Positions 31,916 through 42,083 are shown, counted from the first letter of the stretch. The stretch is 57,989 nt of DNA from Acidobacteriota bacterium (GCA_017304135.1 JAFLBB010000027.1:1-57989), one strand, 5' to 3'. Numbers and translations are program-made. Notes: generated by a model not told the origin, from the letters alone.

Positions 31916-33694
31916 ATGAGGGCAATCGCGTTTGTTTTCCTGACTGCTTTGTGCAGTTTAGAGCCGCTCCGGGCGGCCACCGATGTGGACGTGGTCGTGG
32001 TGGGCGCCGGTATTGGCGGGCTGACCACGGCCTTGCGCGCCAGCGAGCAGGGCCTGCGCGTGGGCGTGGTGGACATGGCCTCGGTGTTCGGCGGCCATGC
32101 CGTGATGTCGAGCGGCGGGCTGTCCATTGTGGGCACGCCGCTGCAAAAAGAAAAGGGCATCGAGGACTCACCGGAGCTGGCTTACCAGGACTTCCTGCGC
32201 CAGGGGCAGGACGCCAACGAGGCGATGGTGAAGCTGTATGTGGAGCGCTCGAAGGAGTTGATCTACGACTGGCTGACCGGGCTGGGCGTGAAGTTCACCG
32301 GCGTCAGCTCAGGCGGCATTGGCAAGACGGGCAACTCCGCCTACCGCTTCCACATGAACCCGAAGTTGGGCTACGGACTGGTGGCGCCGATCTACCGGGA
32401 GTGCCTGCGCAAGGGTGTGGAGTTCCACTGGAACTTCCAGGTAACCGGGCTGGAGACGAATGCCGGCCGCGTGGTGGGCGTAAAGGGAACCAACCTGCGG
32501 ACGGCCAAGCCGGCGGCGTTGACGGGACAGGCCGTGGTGCTGGCAACGGGCGGCTATGAGAGCAACCTCGAGCTGGTGAGGAGACACTGGCCGAAGCACC
32601 TCGGCGAGGCGCCGCCCAAAGTGATGTTGGGTTCGGGAGTGAATTCAAAGGGCTCGGGGCTGGCGCTGGCCGAAAGCGTGGGTGGGGCGTTGACGAAGAT
32701 GGATCACCAGTGGATCTATTCCCGCGGCATGCCCGATCCGGCGCACATGGCCGAGGGGCGCGGGTTGTATGTGACCATTCCGGGGGCGATCTGGCTCAAC
32801 GCGGGGGGCAAGCGTTTTGTGAACGAGATGAGCGCGACGGTGGAGTCGATCCGGGCCGTGGTGTCGCAACCCGGCGGGACGTACTGGATGCTGTTTGACG
32901 AGGCCTCGGCGAATGCGGTGTTTGTGGTGGGGCCCGACTGGCAGGACCGCCGGAAGGTGCGCGCCGAGGTGGTGAACAACGCGGTGATCGTGAAGACGGC
33001 GTCGACGCTGGAGGAAACAGCGCGCAGCGCGGGGTTGCCGCCGGAAGCGGTGGCGGCGAGCGTGAAGCGCTGGAACGAGGCGGTGGAGTCGGGCGCCGAC
33101 AGCGAGTTCGCGCGGCCGATGAGCAGCCCGCCGGGCCCGCGCGGGGCGTTCCGGCAGACAAAGATCGAGGCCGGTCCGTATCACCTGATGCAGATCTACC
33201 CGTTGACGCGGAAGAGCATGGGCGGCATTGCGGTGGACCTCGACGGCCGTGTGCTCAACCGTGCAGGGCAGGCCGTGGCCGGCTTGTATGCCGTGGGCGA
33301 AACCACGGGCGAAGGGGGCATCAACGGGCGCGCGGCGCTGGAGGGGACGTTTCTGGGGCCGGCGATTGTGCAGGGGCACATGGCGGCGGCGCACCTGGCA
33401 ACGTCAGTGAAGCCGGCGGCGCGGGCCACGGGGCAAGCGGCGCGGGGCGCGATGGGCGAGGCGGGCAAAGGGTTGAGCGCCGAGTGCACGCAATGCCACG
33501 CCATGGCGCGGTTGACGGCGCGCAAGCGGCCGGGCTACTGGCACTTCGAAAAGCTGCACGCAGTGGTGGCCGGGCGAGGCACGGAGTGCAAGGCCTGCCA
33601 CGCCGAGATGGCGCCCTATCGCGCGGGGGCGCACCGCATCGACCGCATGGCGCAGATCGACACGTGCGTGGCCTGCCACCTCGTGAGGGAGTAG
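31916..33694 (+). CDS. FAD-dependent oxidoreductase with C-terminal triheme cytochrome c tail
   Basis: The 592-residue protein has a signal peptide (to about residue 20, RAATDVDV), then the FAD-binding motif VVVVGAGIGGLTTALRA and the FAD_binding_2 family fold (fumarate reductase/KsdD/urocanate reductase type). Three CxxCH heme motifs follow at the C-terminus: CTQCH (524-528), CKACH (558-562), CVACH (584-588). In Shewanella-type flavocytochrome c the heme domain is N-terminal. The His of the GHTxGG motif and the HGxNR motif of fumarate reductases are not seen here (KSMGGIAVD, INGRAALEG), so fumarate is probably not the substrate. Confidence 0.88.
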   Translation: MRAIAFVFLTALCSLEPLRAATDVDVVVVGAGIGGLTTALRASEQGLRVGVVDMASVFGGHAVMSSGGLSIVGTPLQKEKGIEDSPELAYQDFLRQGQDANEAMVKLYVERSKELIYDWLTGLGVKFTGVSSGGIGKTGNSAYRFHMNPKLGYGLVAPIYRECLRKGVEFHWNFQVTGLETNAGRVVGVKGTNLRTAKPAALTGQAVVLATGGYESNLELVRRHWPKHLGEAPPKVMLGSGVNSKGSGLALAESVGGALTKMDHQWIYSRGMPDPAHMAEGRGLYVTIPGAIWLNAGGKRFVNEMSATVESIRAVVSQPGGTYWMLFDEASANAVFVVGPDWQDRRKVRAEVVNNAVIVKTASTLEETARSAGLPPEAVAASVKRWNEAVESGADSEFARPMSSPPGPRGAFRQTKIEAGPYHLMQIYPLTRKSMGGIAVDLDGRVLNRAGQAVAGLYAVGETTGEGGINGRAALEGTFLGPAIVQGHMAAAHLATSVKPAARATGQAARGAMGEAGKGLSAECTQCHAMARLTARKRPGYWHFEKLHAVVAGRGTECKACHAEMAPYRAGAHRIDRMAQIDTCVACHLVRE

Positions 33695-33700
33695 GCGGAA

Positions 33701-34510
33701 CTAGGCGTTGGCCACCCGTTTCAGCGGCTCACGGGAGGCGGCCATATAGCGGACGGCGGCGTCGAGCGATTCGCGGTAGTAGTCAGAGAGCCTGGTGTTG
33801 TGCCCGCGGGCGTCCTCCAACTGGCGGTCGAGCCTGGGGTGGCTGGCATGCGCGGTGGGGGGGCGCCACGTCTTGGAACCGCTTTTCCCGAAATTGCGCA
33901 AGGATCGGGCGACCATGCGGTCGACCATTTTGTGGGCGAGCGGATGGGGAATGCCGGCGTCGCGGAGAGAGACCGTGGCTGCTTCCAGCAGGGGAAGCAG
34001 AATGAGGCTGGCGAGGTCAGCGGCGGCGGTATAGAACGGCGTGCCGCGGGTTTCGATTTCCAGCACTCTACCGCGTGTGGCCTCGAGCATCTTGCGCGTA
34101 CGCTGGACGGCGCGCACTTCGCCCTCGACCAGGAAATGGGGTTTGTCGAACCAATCGAGCGGTATGACCGAGGCCGTGTGCGCTCCACGGCGGGAGAGCG
34201 TTTCCAGATCGCGGCTGTCGAGTGAATCACTGCACAGAACGACATCGCGCCCGCGCCAGTCAGGCACGGCATCGACCATATCGCGGACCAGGTGGGGAAC
34301 ACGCCGTTGGGGGGCGCAGATGAGAAACAAACAGGCGGCGGGAATATCCGCCACCGAACGAACAGCCACTCCTCCTTTGAGCGCATTTACTGCGCGGCTG
34401 GCCTCGCGATAGGTCGGCGCCTTCACTGGACCGATGAGTTTCACGATTTCAGGAAACCGGGAAACCGGACTATGAGTGATGGACCCGGCTGTCAGGAGAG
34501 CCAGGCTCAT
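33701..34510 (-). CDS. Rossmann-like/DUF2520 family protein
   Basis: From the ATG at 34510 the protein has 269 residues ([20 protein letters not shown]...). An N-terminal Rossmann-like domain ([31 protein letters not shown]) is followed by a helical DUF2520-like domain ([20 protein letters not shown] and after). The glycine-rich nucleotide motif is poorly conserved, so cofactor binding is uncertain. The start overlaps the end of uvrB by about 41 bp; an in-frame ATG at 34522 is also possible. Related proteins often sit next to pantothenate genes, but not here. Confidence 0.75.
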   Translation of the reverse strand: MSLALLTAGSITHSPVSRFPEIVKLIGPVKAPTYREASRAVNALKGGVAVRSVADIPAACLFLICAPQRRVPHLVRDMVDAVPDWRGRDVVLCSDSLDSRDLETLSRRGAHTASVIPLDWFDKPHFLVEGEVRAVQRTRKMLEATRGRVLEIETRGTPFYTAAADLASLILLPLLEAATVSLRDAGIPHPLAHKMVDRMVARSLRNFGKSGSKTWRPPTAHASHPRLDRQLEDARGHNTRLSDYYRESLDAAVRYMAASREPLKRVANA

Positions 34511-36503
34511 GGATTCCTTCATTGATGAAGCGGGACTTGAGCTGTTGCAACCGGTCGCGGAGCTGCGCGGCCTTTTCGAATTCAAATTTCTTTGCGGCCT
34601 CCCTCATCTGCAGCTCCAATTGCGCCAGCCAATGTGCCCGTTCCTCCTCAGACATAGTATGGGGCTCCGCCTCCGGTTCGTCTAGAGGAACGGTGACGTA
34701 ATCGGCTTCGGCGACGGCGACTAATTGCATGTCAATTGGCTTGATAATCGTCTGCGGAGTAATACCATGCTCCTCGTTGTAAGCGAACTGAATGGCGCGG
34801 CGGCGTCCAGTTTCATCCAGCGCCCGGCGCATGGACTCCGTCATCACGTCGGCATACAGGATGGCGCGGCCGTTGACGTTGCGGGCGGCGCGGCCAATGG
34901 TTTGAATGAGCGAGCCGACCGAGCGCAGGAAGCCTTCCTTGTCGGCGTCGAGGATGGCGACGAGCGAGACTTCGGGTAGGTCGAGGCCTTCGCGGAGTAA
35001 GTTGACGCCGATGAGCACGTCGATCTCACCGCGCCGCAGATCGCGCAATATTTTGATGCGGTCGAGGGTGGAAATTTCGGAGTGGAGATACGTACAACGG
35101 ACAGCGGCCTCGGAGTAATATTGCGCCAGATCCTCGGACATTCGCTTGGTCAGCGTAGTGACGAGCACGCGTTCATCGGCCTCGGTGCGGGCGCGGATCT
35201 CCTTGAGCAGGTCGTCGACCTGGCCGCGAATGGGGCGAACCTCGACGATGGGGTCAATGAGTCCGGTGGGGCGGATGACCTGCTCGACGACGACACCGCC
35301 GGATTTGGTGAGCTCATAAGGCCCGGGGGTGGCCGAGACATAGACGAGTTGGTGGACGCGGTTCTCGAACTCCTCGAAGGTGAGCGGGCGGTTGTCGAGC
35401 GCCGAGGGCAGGCGAAAGCCGTGGGCAACCAGGTTCTCCTTGCGCGAACGGTCGCCGTGAAACATGCCCTGCAACTGGGGGATGGTCTGGTGTGATTCGT
35501 CGATGAAGACGAGGGCGTCGCTGGGCAGATAATCGAGCAGCGTGGGCGGGGCCTCACCGGGGAGCCGGCTGGTGAAGTGGCGCGAGTAGTTCTCGATGCC
35601 GTGGCAGTAGCCGACCTCCTTGATCATCTCCAGGTCGAACATGGTGCGCTGGTGGAGGCGCTGCGCCTCGACGTGCTTGTTCTGCTTGTAGAGCTCGGCG
35701 GTCCACCATTGCAGCTCGTTGCGGATGGAGGCGACGGCATCGACGCGCGATTGCGGCGTCATCACGTAGTGCGACTTGGGGTAGATGGGCAGGCGCTGGT
35801 AGGTTTGACGGATCTGCCCGGTAAGCGGATCGAACTGGGCCAGCGATTCGACCTCATCACCCCAGAGTTCAATACGGAAGGCGTAATCGTCGTAAGTCGG
35901 GTAGACCTCGATGACGTCGCCGCGAACACGGAAGCTCCCGCGTTCGAAAGTGGAGTCCGACCGCGCATAGAGGATTTCGACGAGCTTGGAGAGAATCTGC
36001 TGGCGGGAAATCTGCTGGCCCTTTTCGAGCATGAGCAGCATGCCGTAGTAGGCTTCCGGCGAGCCCAGGCCGTAGATGCAGGAGACGCTGGCGATGATGA
36101 CGCAATCGCGGCGTTCAAAGAGCGAGCGGGTGGCGGAGAGGCGGAGCTTATCGAGCTCGTCGTTGATGGTGGATTCCTTCTCGATGTAGGTATCGGAGGA
36201 GGGAATGTAGGCTTCCGGCTGGTAGTAGTCGTAGTAGGAGACGAAATACTCGACGGCGTTGTGGGGGTAGAAGCTTTTGAACTCGTGGTAGAGCTGGGCG
36301 GCGAGCGTCTTGTTATGGGCCAGGATGAGGGCGGGCCGCGAGGTGATCTCGATCACCTTGGCCATGGTGAACGTTTTGCCCGACCCGGTGACGCCGAGCA
36401 GAACCTGGTGCTGTTCACCGTCGGCGAGGCCGCGCGTGAGCTGGGTGATGGCCGCGCCCTGGTCGCCGCGCGGTTTGTAGTCGATGGCCAGGCGGTAGGA
36501 CAT
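34470..36503 (-). CDS. uvrB: Excinuclease ABC subunit B
   Basis: The 677-residue UvrB is the helicase-like damage-recognition subunit of nucleotide excision repair. It carries Walker A GVTGSGKT (residues 37-44), the beta-hairpin with [17 protein letters not shown] (DEAD-type motif II), the SF2 motif TIGRAARN, and a C-terminal UVR domain ([18 protein letters not shown]) that contacts UvrC. The start at the ATG at 36503 ([11 protein letters not shown]) gives the normal N-terminus; the longer frame upstream is a shadow of the cytochrome gene. uvrA and uvrC are not in the window. Confidence 0.97.
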   Translation of the reverse strand: MSYRLAIDYKPRGDQGAAITQLTRGLADGEQHQVLLGVTGSGKTFTMAKVIEITSRPALILAHNKTLAAQLYHEFKSFYPHNAVEYFVSYYDYYQPEAYIPSSDTYIEKESTINDELDKLRLSATRSLFERRDCVIIASVSCIYGLGSPEAYYGMLLMLEKGQQISRQQILSKLVEILYARSDSTFERGSFRVRGDVIEVYPTYDDYAFRIELWGDEVESLAQFDPLTGQIRQTYQRLPIYPKSHYVMTPQSRVDAVASIRNELQWWTAELYKQNKHVEAQRLHQRTMFDLEMIKEVGYCHGIENYSRHFTSRLPGEAPPTLLDYLPSDALVFIDESHQTIPQLQGMFHGDRSRKENLVAHGFRLPSALDNRPLTFEEFENRVHQLVYVSATPGPYELTKSGGVVVEQVIRPTGLIDPIVEVRPIRGQVDDLLKEIRARTEADERVLVTTLTKRMSEDLAQYYSEAAVRCTYLHSEISTLDRIKILRDLRRGEIDVLIGVNLLREGLDLPEVSLVAILDADKEGFLRSVGSLIQTIGRAARNVNGRAILYADVMTESMRRALDETGRRRAIQFAYNEEHGITPQTIIKPIDMQLVAVAEADYVTVPLDEPEAEPHTMSEEERAHWLAQLELQMREAAKKFEFEKAAQLRDRLQQLKSRFINEGIHEPGSPDSRVHHS

Positions 36504-36557
36504 TCTTTCAGTGTACGAAGCCGGATAGGGGATTCGTGGCGTCTGGCCAGCTTGCTG

Positions 36558-36563
36558 TATACT
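36558..36563 (+). promoter_or_regulatory. -10-like hexamer before the diheme cytochrome gene
   Basis: TATACT lies 9 bp before the GTG at 36573. The -35 position (CGTGGC at 17 bp) is poor. The transcript would be nearly leaderless. Weak support. Confidence 0.3.
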
Positions 36564-36572
36564 GCCGTCATC

Positions 36573-37316
36573 GTGGTTCGAGTTGTTTTCATCCTGATCG
36601 CCGCTGCTGCGGCCGCCTGGGCGCAACATGGCAGCACCTTCCGTCTGTCAAACCCCTTTCAGTCCGCAAAAGACAAGGAGGAGGGGGGGGCGACTTTTCG
36701 CCACCAGTGCGGCAGCTGTCATGGCGCCAACGGCAAGGGCGGCAACGGAGGTTCCAACCTCACCACAGGCACGTTCCGATACGCCACCTCGGAGGAAGCC
36801 ATGTTCCGGGTGATCACGCAGGGGATCCCCGGCACGGCAATGCCGCCGTTTCCATCCGGGGGCGTTCGCGTCTGGCAGGTGATCACCTATATCGCTTCCT
36901 TGCGTGAGGGCCCGAGGAACTTCACGGGAAATGCGCAGCGCGGCAGGTCATTGGTGGAGAAGCAGGGTTGCCTGCAGTGCCACTCGTTGGCCGCGCCGGA
37001 ATTCGTTGATGCCGCACGGCGGCTGTCTCGTTCGGAGTTGCGGCAAGCCCTTCTCGAGCCCGATGCATGGGTGGCGCCGGAGTACTGGGCATGGAAAGGG
37101 ACGCTTCGCGGGCAGCGGGTTGTGGAAGGGCGGCGGCTGAACGAGGACACCTTCTCCGTGCAGGTGATGGAGAAGAGCGGCAGGCTTCGAACCATTCCCA
37201 GGTCCTCTCTGCTTAAGGTTGTCCATGAGCCCCGTTCGTCCATGCCTTCCTTCCAAGGCAAGTTGGGGGAGAACGACATCGACCACATACTGACTTATTT
37301 GGAGAGCTTGCGGTGA
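36573..37316 (+). CDS. Diheme cytochrome c
   Basis: From the GTG at 36573 the protein has 247 residues: a signal peptide ([18 protein letters not shown]) and two cytochrome c domains, with CGSCH (heme 1, GNGGSN and TAMPPF near its axial Met region) and CLQCH (heme 2). The longer frame starting at 35577 is antisense to uvrB and false. The stop overlaps the GTG start of the quinoprotein gene (GTGA at 37313-37316), so the two are translationally coupled. It is probably the electron acceptor of that dehydrogenase, in the periplasm. Confidence 0.88.
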   Translation: MVRVVFILIAAAAAAWAQHGSTFRLSNPFQSAKDKEEGGATFRHQCGSCHGANGKGGNGGSNLTTGTFRYATSEEAMFRVITQGIPGTAMPPFPSGGVRVWQVITYIASLREGPRNFTGNAQRGRSLVEKQGCLQCHSLAAPEFVDAARRLSRSELRQALLEPDAWVAPEYWAWKGTLRGQRVVEGRRLNEDTFSVQVMEKSGRLRTIPRSSLLKVVHEPRSSMPSFQGKLGENDIDHILTYLESLR

Positions 37317-38920
37317 GAACTCTGGCAACACTGGCAATCATCATCGCGGCCGCGGGCATGACCGCGGCCGCACAGTCGGGCGCGGAATGGCCAACCTATC
37401 ACGGGACCACTTCAAGTTGGCATCATTCGACGCTCAAGCAGATCACGCCGCTCAATGTAAAGAATCTGGAAGTGAAATGGGTATACCAGGCGCAGTCACT
37501 GGAGAAATTCGAGACCACGCCGCTGGTGGTGAACGGGGTGATGTATTTGACGGAGCCTCCGAATACGGTGGTGGCGCTCGATCCGGTTACGGGGCGTGAA
37601 TACTGGGTCTATGAGCACCGGCTTCCGGAGGGGGTGCTTCCGTGCTGCGGAAAGGTGAATCGGGGCCTGGCGATGTCCGGCGGGCTGCTCTACATGGGCA
37701 CCCTGGATATGAAACTGTTGGCCATTGACGCGGCCACCGGCCGTAAGGTTTGGGAAAAGGAGCTGGGAGGATTCGAAAAAGGCTACTCCCTGACGCATGC
37801 GCCGCTGGTTGTGAATGACATCGTGATCGCCGGAACGGCAGGCGGTGAATTCGGCATTCAAGGGTTCATCGCAGCCTTCAATGCACAGACCGGAGAGGAG
37901 GTCTGGCGCTTCAAGACCATCCCGGAACCGGGAGAGCCTGGGCATGAGACCTGGGAGAATCAGGCGTGGCGGACCGGAGGAGGCAGCATCTGGTTGACGG
38001 GCTCCTATGACCCCGCGCTCAATCTGACTTACTGGGGCGTCGGTAATCCTTCGCCGGATTGGAATCCGCACGTGCGGCCGGGCGACAACCTATACACCGA
38101 CTCGGTCGTCGCCCTCGACGCCAGCACGGGAAAGCTGAAATGGCATTTTCAGTTCACACCGCACGATGAGTGGGATTGGGATGCCGTGCAAACAGCGGTG
38201 CTTGTTGATGGCGCATGGAAGGGAGCGCCGCGCAAGCTGATGCTGTGGGCCAACCGCAATGGTTTTTACTATGTCCTGGACCGGGCAACGGGTGAGTTTC
38301 TGCACGGCGTGCCGTTTGTGAAGCAGGATTGGGCCGAACGGCTCGACGCGAAGGGCCGCCCCGTGAAGGCGCCCGGTCGAGGATCAACACCCGAGGGGTC
38401 CTTAACGTTTCCGGGGGTCCAGGGCGGCACCAACTGGTTTGCCCCTTCCTATAGCCCCGTCACCAAGCTCTTCTACTTGTCCGCCTGGGACGACTACTCC
38501 AGCCGTTATTACTCGTGGGACCAGCCGCACGAACCCGGCCGGTGGTTTGGCGGCGGAGGCGTAACCTCCGACGTTTCGCCGACGCGGCGCGACCGGCTGA
38601 ACCGGCGCAAACCGGACTCGGGCTACGGCGCCATTCGCGCTCTGAAATGGGACACGGGCGAAAAGGTGTGGGAGCACAAGATGACCGACGTGAGCGAGAG
38701 CGGGATTCTCACCACAGCGACCAACGTTCTCTTCAGCGGCAATCGCGAAGGCCACTTCTTCGCGCTCGATGCGACCACGGGCGGCCTGTTGTGGCGCGTG
38801 TATCTGGGCGGGCAGGGGGCGTCATCGCCGATCACGTATGCGGTGGACGGCAAGCAGTATGTGACCGTGGCCAACGGCCATTCGATGTTCACATTCGCCC
38901 TGCGCGATGGGGCGAAGTAG
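37313..38920 (+). CDS. PQQ-dependent (quinoprotein) alcohol dehydrogenase-like protein
   Basis: The 535-residue protein starts with a GTG that overlaps the cytochrome stop, has a signal peptide ([19 protein letters not shown]), and forms an eight-bladed PQQ propeller. The adjacent-cysteine motif VLPCCGKVNRG is the disulfide ring under PQQ, the catalytic Asp region is HDEWDWDAVQ, and tryptophan-docking motifs repeat (ALDPVTGREYW, AIDAATGRKVW, ALDATTGGLLW). It has no heme motif of its own, unlike fused quinohemoprotein ADHs; electrons would go to the co-encoded diheme cytochrome. Substrate unknown, probably an alcohol. Confidence 0.92.
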   Translation: MRTLATLAIIIAAAGMTAAAQSGAEWPTYHGTTSSWHHSTLKQITPLNVKNLEVKWVYQAQSLEKFETTPLVVNGVMYLTEPPNTVVALDPVTGREYWVYEHRLPEGVLPCCGKVNRGLAMSGGLLYMGTLDMKLLAIDAATGRKVWEKELGGFEKGYSLTHAPLVVNDIVIAGTAGGEFGIQGFIAAFNAQTGEEVWRFKTIPEPGEPGHETWENQAWRTGGGSIWLTGSYDPALNLTYWGVGNPSPDWNPHVRPGDNLYTDSVVALDASTGKLKWHFQFTPHDEWDWDAVQTAVLVDGAWKGAPRKLMLWANRNGFYYVLDRATGEFLHGVPFVKQDWAERLDAKGRPVKAPGRGSTPEGSLTFPGVQGGTNWFAPSYSPVTKLFYLSAWDDYSSRYYSWDQPHEPGRWFGGGGVTSDVSPTRRDRLNRRKPDSGYGAIRALKWDTGEKVWEHKMTDVSESGILTTATNVLFSGNREGHFFALDATTGGLLWRVYLGGQGASSPITYAVDGKQYVTVANGHSMFTFALRDGAK

Positions 38921-38945
38921 CCGCCGCGCGGGACTCAGCGTCACC

Positions 38946-39350
38946 CTACTTCCAGGCGCCGAGAATCGCGCCCATGATGACGAACGACACGGCGTGATAG
39001 CCGGCGTTGATCAGGAACAGCTTCATCGAGCGCGCTTCGAAGAGATAGGTGACGCCCATGGCCATGGCGACCCAACCGATGCCGGCCAGCGCGCCGGCGG
39101 CCATGCCCCAGGCCAGGTCGGGCGGGCCTTGCAGGAAAGCGGCGAGGTTAAAGGCCATGATCAGCGCCAGCACGAACGACATGCCGAAGACGACGGCGAG
39201 GGAGCGCTCTTGGAGCTGAGCGTCGCTCAGTCCGGTTTCGCGCTGCCAGGCGCGGCCGAAGACGGCAGGTGAATACCAGATGCCGCCTAGAAGGAATGTG
39301 GCCAGGGCCGCAGCGCCCACGGCGAGCCAGTTCAGTTTCGAAGGGTCCAT
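38946..39350 (-). CDS. DUF1761 family membrane protein
   Basis: This 134-residue four-helix membrane protein is MDPSKLNWLAVGAAALATFLLGGIWYSPAVFG, with helices at about 8-25, 55-75, 80-100 and 110-130. GGIWYSPAVFGRAWQ is the typical DUF1761 motif. Function unknown. The ATG at 39350 is the natural start; upstream the frame is a shadow of the kinase gene. It is divergent from the LytS-type kinase (GTG 39376), with 25 bp between, and convergent with the quinoprotein. Confidence 0.82.
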   Translation of the reverse strand: MDPSKLNWLAVGAAALATFLLGGIWYSPAVFGRAWQRETGLSDAQLQERSLAVVFGMSFVLALIMAFNLAAFLQGPPDLAWGMAAGALAGIGWVAMAMGVTYLFEARSMKLFLINAGYHAVSFVIMGAILGAWK

Positions 39351-39375
39351 AGATCCGGTACGATACGGCCATACC

Positions 39376-40488
39376 GTGAGCGAAGCAAGAGTTGAGGCGC
39401 TGAACCCGGAAATGGAGCTGCCGAAGCCGGAGACGGCGCGGCTGAAGGCGGGGCCCGAGTCGAGGCCGGAGTTCGCCCTGCGCGACCTGCGCATCCGGTT
39501 GATCATGATTCCAGCGTTCGGCCTTGTGATCCCGCATCTCACCGGGCTGTTCGGCACGCTCGGTCCGCGCGACGGGCTCTACTGGCTGGGCTACCTGTGG
39601 TTCACGGCGCTGTCGTTTCTCATTTGGCACGGCAACCGGTGGATGCTGCTGGTGCAGCGGCGGCGGTTGGACTGGTTTCAACATCCGACGCGGAAGATCG
39701 TGCTGCTCGTGCTGGCCAATGTGTTCTACACGGCGCCGCTTTCGGCGGCCATGCTGTGGCTGTGGTATCGCGGATTGGGGGCGGAGGCGGACTGGGGGGC
39801 GATTCGCGCCTCGACGCTGATGAGCGTGATTTGCGTGCTGTTCATCACACACGTCTACGAGACGGTGTATCTGATCCAGCAGCGAGAATCGGACCTGGTG
39901 CGCGTCGAGCAGGTGGAGCGCGCGCGGGCCGAGGCGGAACTGGAAGCGCTCAAGGCGCAGGTGGACCCGCACTTCCTGTTCAATTCGCTGAACACGCTGT
40001 CGTGGTTGATCGAACATGATGCGGGGCAGGCGCGGCGGTTCAATGAGAACCTGGCCGAGGTCTACCGCTACATCCTGCACCATAAGGGGCGCGACCTGGT
40101 GATGGCCGAAGAGGAGCTGGCGTTCCTGACACGCTACTGCGAGCTGCTGCGGCTGCGCTTCGGCGAGGCGGTGGAATGGGAGCTTCCCAGCGGCAGGGAG
40201 ATGGAGGGTCTGCTGGTGCCGCCGATTTCATTGCAGATTCTCGCCGAGAACGCAGTGAAGCATAACGAGCTGTCGCGCGAGCGCCCGCTGCGCGTCCGGC
40301 TGGAGCGGGACGGCGACGGCCTGACGATGAGCAACGAACGGCGGCCGCGCACGGGCGTGCGCGAATCCGGGCGCGTCGGGCTGCGCAATCTCGATGAGCG
40401 CTGCCGTTTGATCCTGGGGCGCTGCCTTGAGGTGCGCGAGGCAGGCGGCGAATTCCGCGTCACGTTGCCGGTGGGGCGGCTGGCGTGA
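39376..40488 (+). CDS. LytS/YehU-type membrane histidine kinase
   Basis: From the GTG at 39376 the protein has 370 residues: membrane helices in about residues 40-160 (LGYLWFTALSFLIW; KIVLLVLANVFYTAPL; TLMSVICVLFITHVY), then the His_kinase domain with the phospho-acceptor in the motif QVDPHFLFNSLNTLSWLIE and an HATPase_c N box (LAENAVKHNEL) with VGLRNLDERC. Its stop overlaps the GTG of the LytTR regulator gene (GTGA at 40485-40488), so the pair is a co-translated two-component system. An alternative start is the ATG at 39412. Confidence 0.9.
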   Translation: MSEARVEALNPEMELPKPETARLKAGPESRPEFALRDLRIRLIMIPAFGLVIPHLTGLFGTLGPRDGLYWLGYLWFTALSFLIWHGNRWMLLVQRRRLDWFQHPTRKIVLLVLANVFYTAPLSAAMLWLWYRGLGAEADWGAIRASTLMSVICVLFITHVYETVYLIQQRESDLVRVEQVERARAEAELEALKAQVDPHFLFNSLNTLSWLIEHDAGQARRFNENLAEVYRYILHHKGRDLVMAEEELAFLTRYCELLRLRFGEAVEWELPSGREMEGLLVPPISLQILAENAVKHNELSRERPLRVRLERDGDGLTMSNERRPRTGVRESGRVGLRNLDERCRLILGRCLEVREAGGEFRVTLPVGRLA

Positions 40489-41234
40489 GAATCGTGATTC
40501 TGGAGGACGAACCGCTGGCGCGGCGCAGGCTGGCCGAGTGCCTCACGGCGTGCGATCCGGGCGTGGAGATGGCGGCGGAGTTGGGAAGCGTGGCGGAAGC
40601 GCTCGAGTGGTTTCGCAGGCACAGGCAGCCCGACCTGCTGTTCGCCGATATTCAACTGGGCGATGGAACGTCGTTTGACCTGCTGCGGCAGGCGCGCGTG
40701 GAATGTCCCGTGGTGTTCACCACGGCCTATGACGACTATGTTCTGGAGGCCTTCCAGACGAACGGGATCGACTACCTGCTGAAGCCGATCAGGCAGGAGG
40801 CGGTGGCGGCGGCGCTGGAAAAGTATGCGCGGCTGCAGGGACACTTTCTCGCCGACCATGCCGCGCTGGCGCAGGCGCTGAAGCGGCCCGCCGGCGCACG
40901 CGAGCGCTTCCTGGTACGTAAGGCCAACGAGTTTCTCAGCGTGCCGACGGCGGAAATCGCCTATCTGTTCAGCGAACACAAGCTGGTGTTCCTGGTTACG
41001 CGAGAGGGCAAGCGGTTCGTGTTGGACAAGGCGCTCACGGAGGTCGAAGGGGAACTGGAGCCGGGGCGTTTCTTCCGGCTGAACCGAAACTACCTGGTGT
41101 CGATCGAGGCGGTGGCGCGGTGCGCGCCGCACGGCAAGGGCAAGTTGCTGGTGGAGCTACGGCCGGCAACGAGCGCCGAAGTGATCGTCAGCCAGGAGCG
41201 CGCGGCGGCCTTCAAGCGCTGGCTGGGGGAGTAG
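40485..41234 (+). CDS. LytTR-family response regulator
   Basis: The 249-residue regulator has an N-terminal receiver domain (LEDEPLARRRL, phospho-Asp55 in LLFADIQLGDG, TTAYDDYVLEAF, LLKPI) and a C-terminal LytTR DNA-binding domain (FLVRKANEFLSVPTAEIAYLF, then RLNRNYLVSIEAVARC). It is the partner of the preceding kinase and starts with a GTG that overlaps its stop. LytTR systems control membrane or envelope genes in related cases; the targets are unknown. The 3' end overlaps the convergent YihY gene by 23 bp. Confidence 0.95.
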   Translation: MRIVILEDEPLARRRLAECLTACDPGVEMAAELGSVAEALEWFRRHRQPDLLFADIQLGDGTSFDLLRQARVECPVVFTTAYDDYVLEAFQTNGIDYLLKPIRQEAVAAALEKYARLQGHFLADHAALAQALKRPAGARERFLVRKANEFLSVPTAEIAYLFSEHKLVFLVTREGKRFVLDKALTEVEGELEPGRFFRLNRNYLVSIEAVARCAPHGKGKLLVELRPATSAEVIVSQERAAAFKRWLGE

Positions 41235-42081
41235 GCGGCGGAGCGTTGGCATGCTCATGAACGGCGTTGTAGGCGCAGCCGTAGAGGGCGACCACGCTGA
41301 GCATGTACATCCACACGATGAGCGCGATGACGGTGGCCACGCTGCCGTACATGACGTTGTAGTTGGAGACGTTGCGGACATACCAGCCGAATGCCAGCGT
41401 GAGCAGGAACCAGAGCACGGTGGCGACCACGGAGCCGCGCCACACGGCGGCCCACGATTGCCTGCGGCGCGGGCCGATGCGGTAGAGCAGCATGGTAACC
41501 AGCGTCACGGCGAGGAAGGCGATGAGGAAGCGCAGCGCCTTGCCCGCGAGCAGCAGGCTGGAGGTGGCCTGGCTGAGCACGGCGTCATCCTGGAGATAGC
41601 TCAGCACCCAGCGCTCACTGCGGTCACCGAAGAGGATGAGCGCCGAGGCGCCGACGGCGGGCAGGGCCGAGGTGAGCACGAGCAGGGCGGCATAGCCGCG
41701 CTGCTTATACCAGGGCCGGCCGACAGGCACGTGGTACACGGCGTTGAAGCCCTCCATCAGGCTGAGCATGAGGCCCGAGGCGGCGTAGAGGCTGATGAGC
41801 GTGGCCCCAATGAGGACCGACAGCGGGCGCTGGCCTTCGACGGCGAAGCGTTTCAGCACCATCTCCTCGGCGCCGGGCGGGACGATGTGTTCGAGAAACC
41901 AGGACAACACGGGGAGCACGGCGTCAGCTTGCGCCTGGACCAGAAGGGTGGCCAGTGTTGTCAGAACGGGGAAGAAGGCGAGCAGGCCGGAATACGCGGC
42001 GCCCTTGGAGATGGAGAGGCAATTTTCCTCGTAGGTCATCCAGGCGGCGCGTTTGAGGAGAGCCAGCGTGCGGGCCAGCAT
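41212..42081 (-). CDS. YihY/BrkB family membrane protein
   Basis: This 289-residue inner-membrane protein has six helices (among them KGAAYSGLLAFFPVLTTLA; LIGATLISLYAASGLMLSLM; VIALIVWMYMLSVVALYGC). It fits the YihY family, once annotated as RNase BN or a virulence factor; its function is unclear. I placed the start at the ATG at 42081, two bases after the stop of the duplicated membrane protein, rather than the in-frame ATG at 42114 inside that gene. It is the last gene of the 41212-47624 operon. C-terminal residues are proline-rich (NAPPPTPPA). Confidence 0.87.
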   Translation of the reverse strand: MLARTLALLKRAAWMTYEENCLSISKGAAYSGLLAFFPVLTTLATLLVQAQADAVLPVLSWFLEHIVPPGAEEMVLKRFAVEGQRPLSVLIGATLISLYAASGLMLSLMEGFNAVYHVPVGRPWYKQRGYAALLVLTSALPAVGASALILFGDRSERWVLSYLQDDAVLSQATSSLLLAGKALRFLIAFLAVTLVTMLLYRIGPRRRQSWAAVWRGSVVATVLWFLLTLAFGWYVRNVSNYNVMYGSVATVIALIVWMYMLSVVALYGCAYNAVHEHANAPPPTPPASA

Positions 42082-42083
42082 GA

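Noticed and set aside
35577..36572. Long upstream part of the diheme cytochrome frame
   Set aside because: This part is antisense to uvrB; the real gene starts at the GTG at 36573 with a signal peptide.
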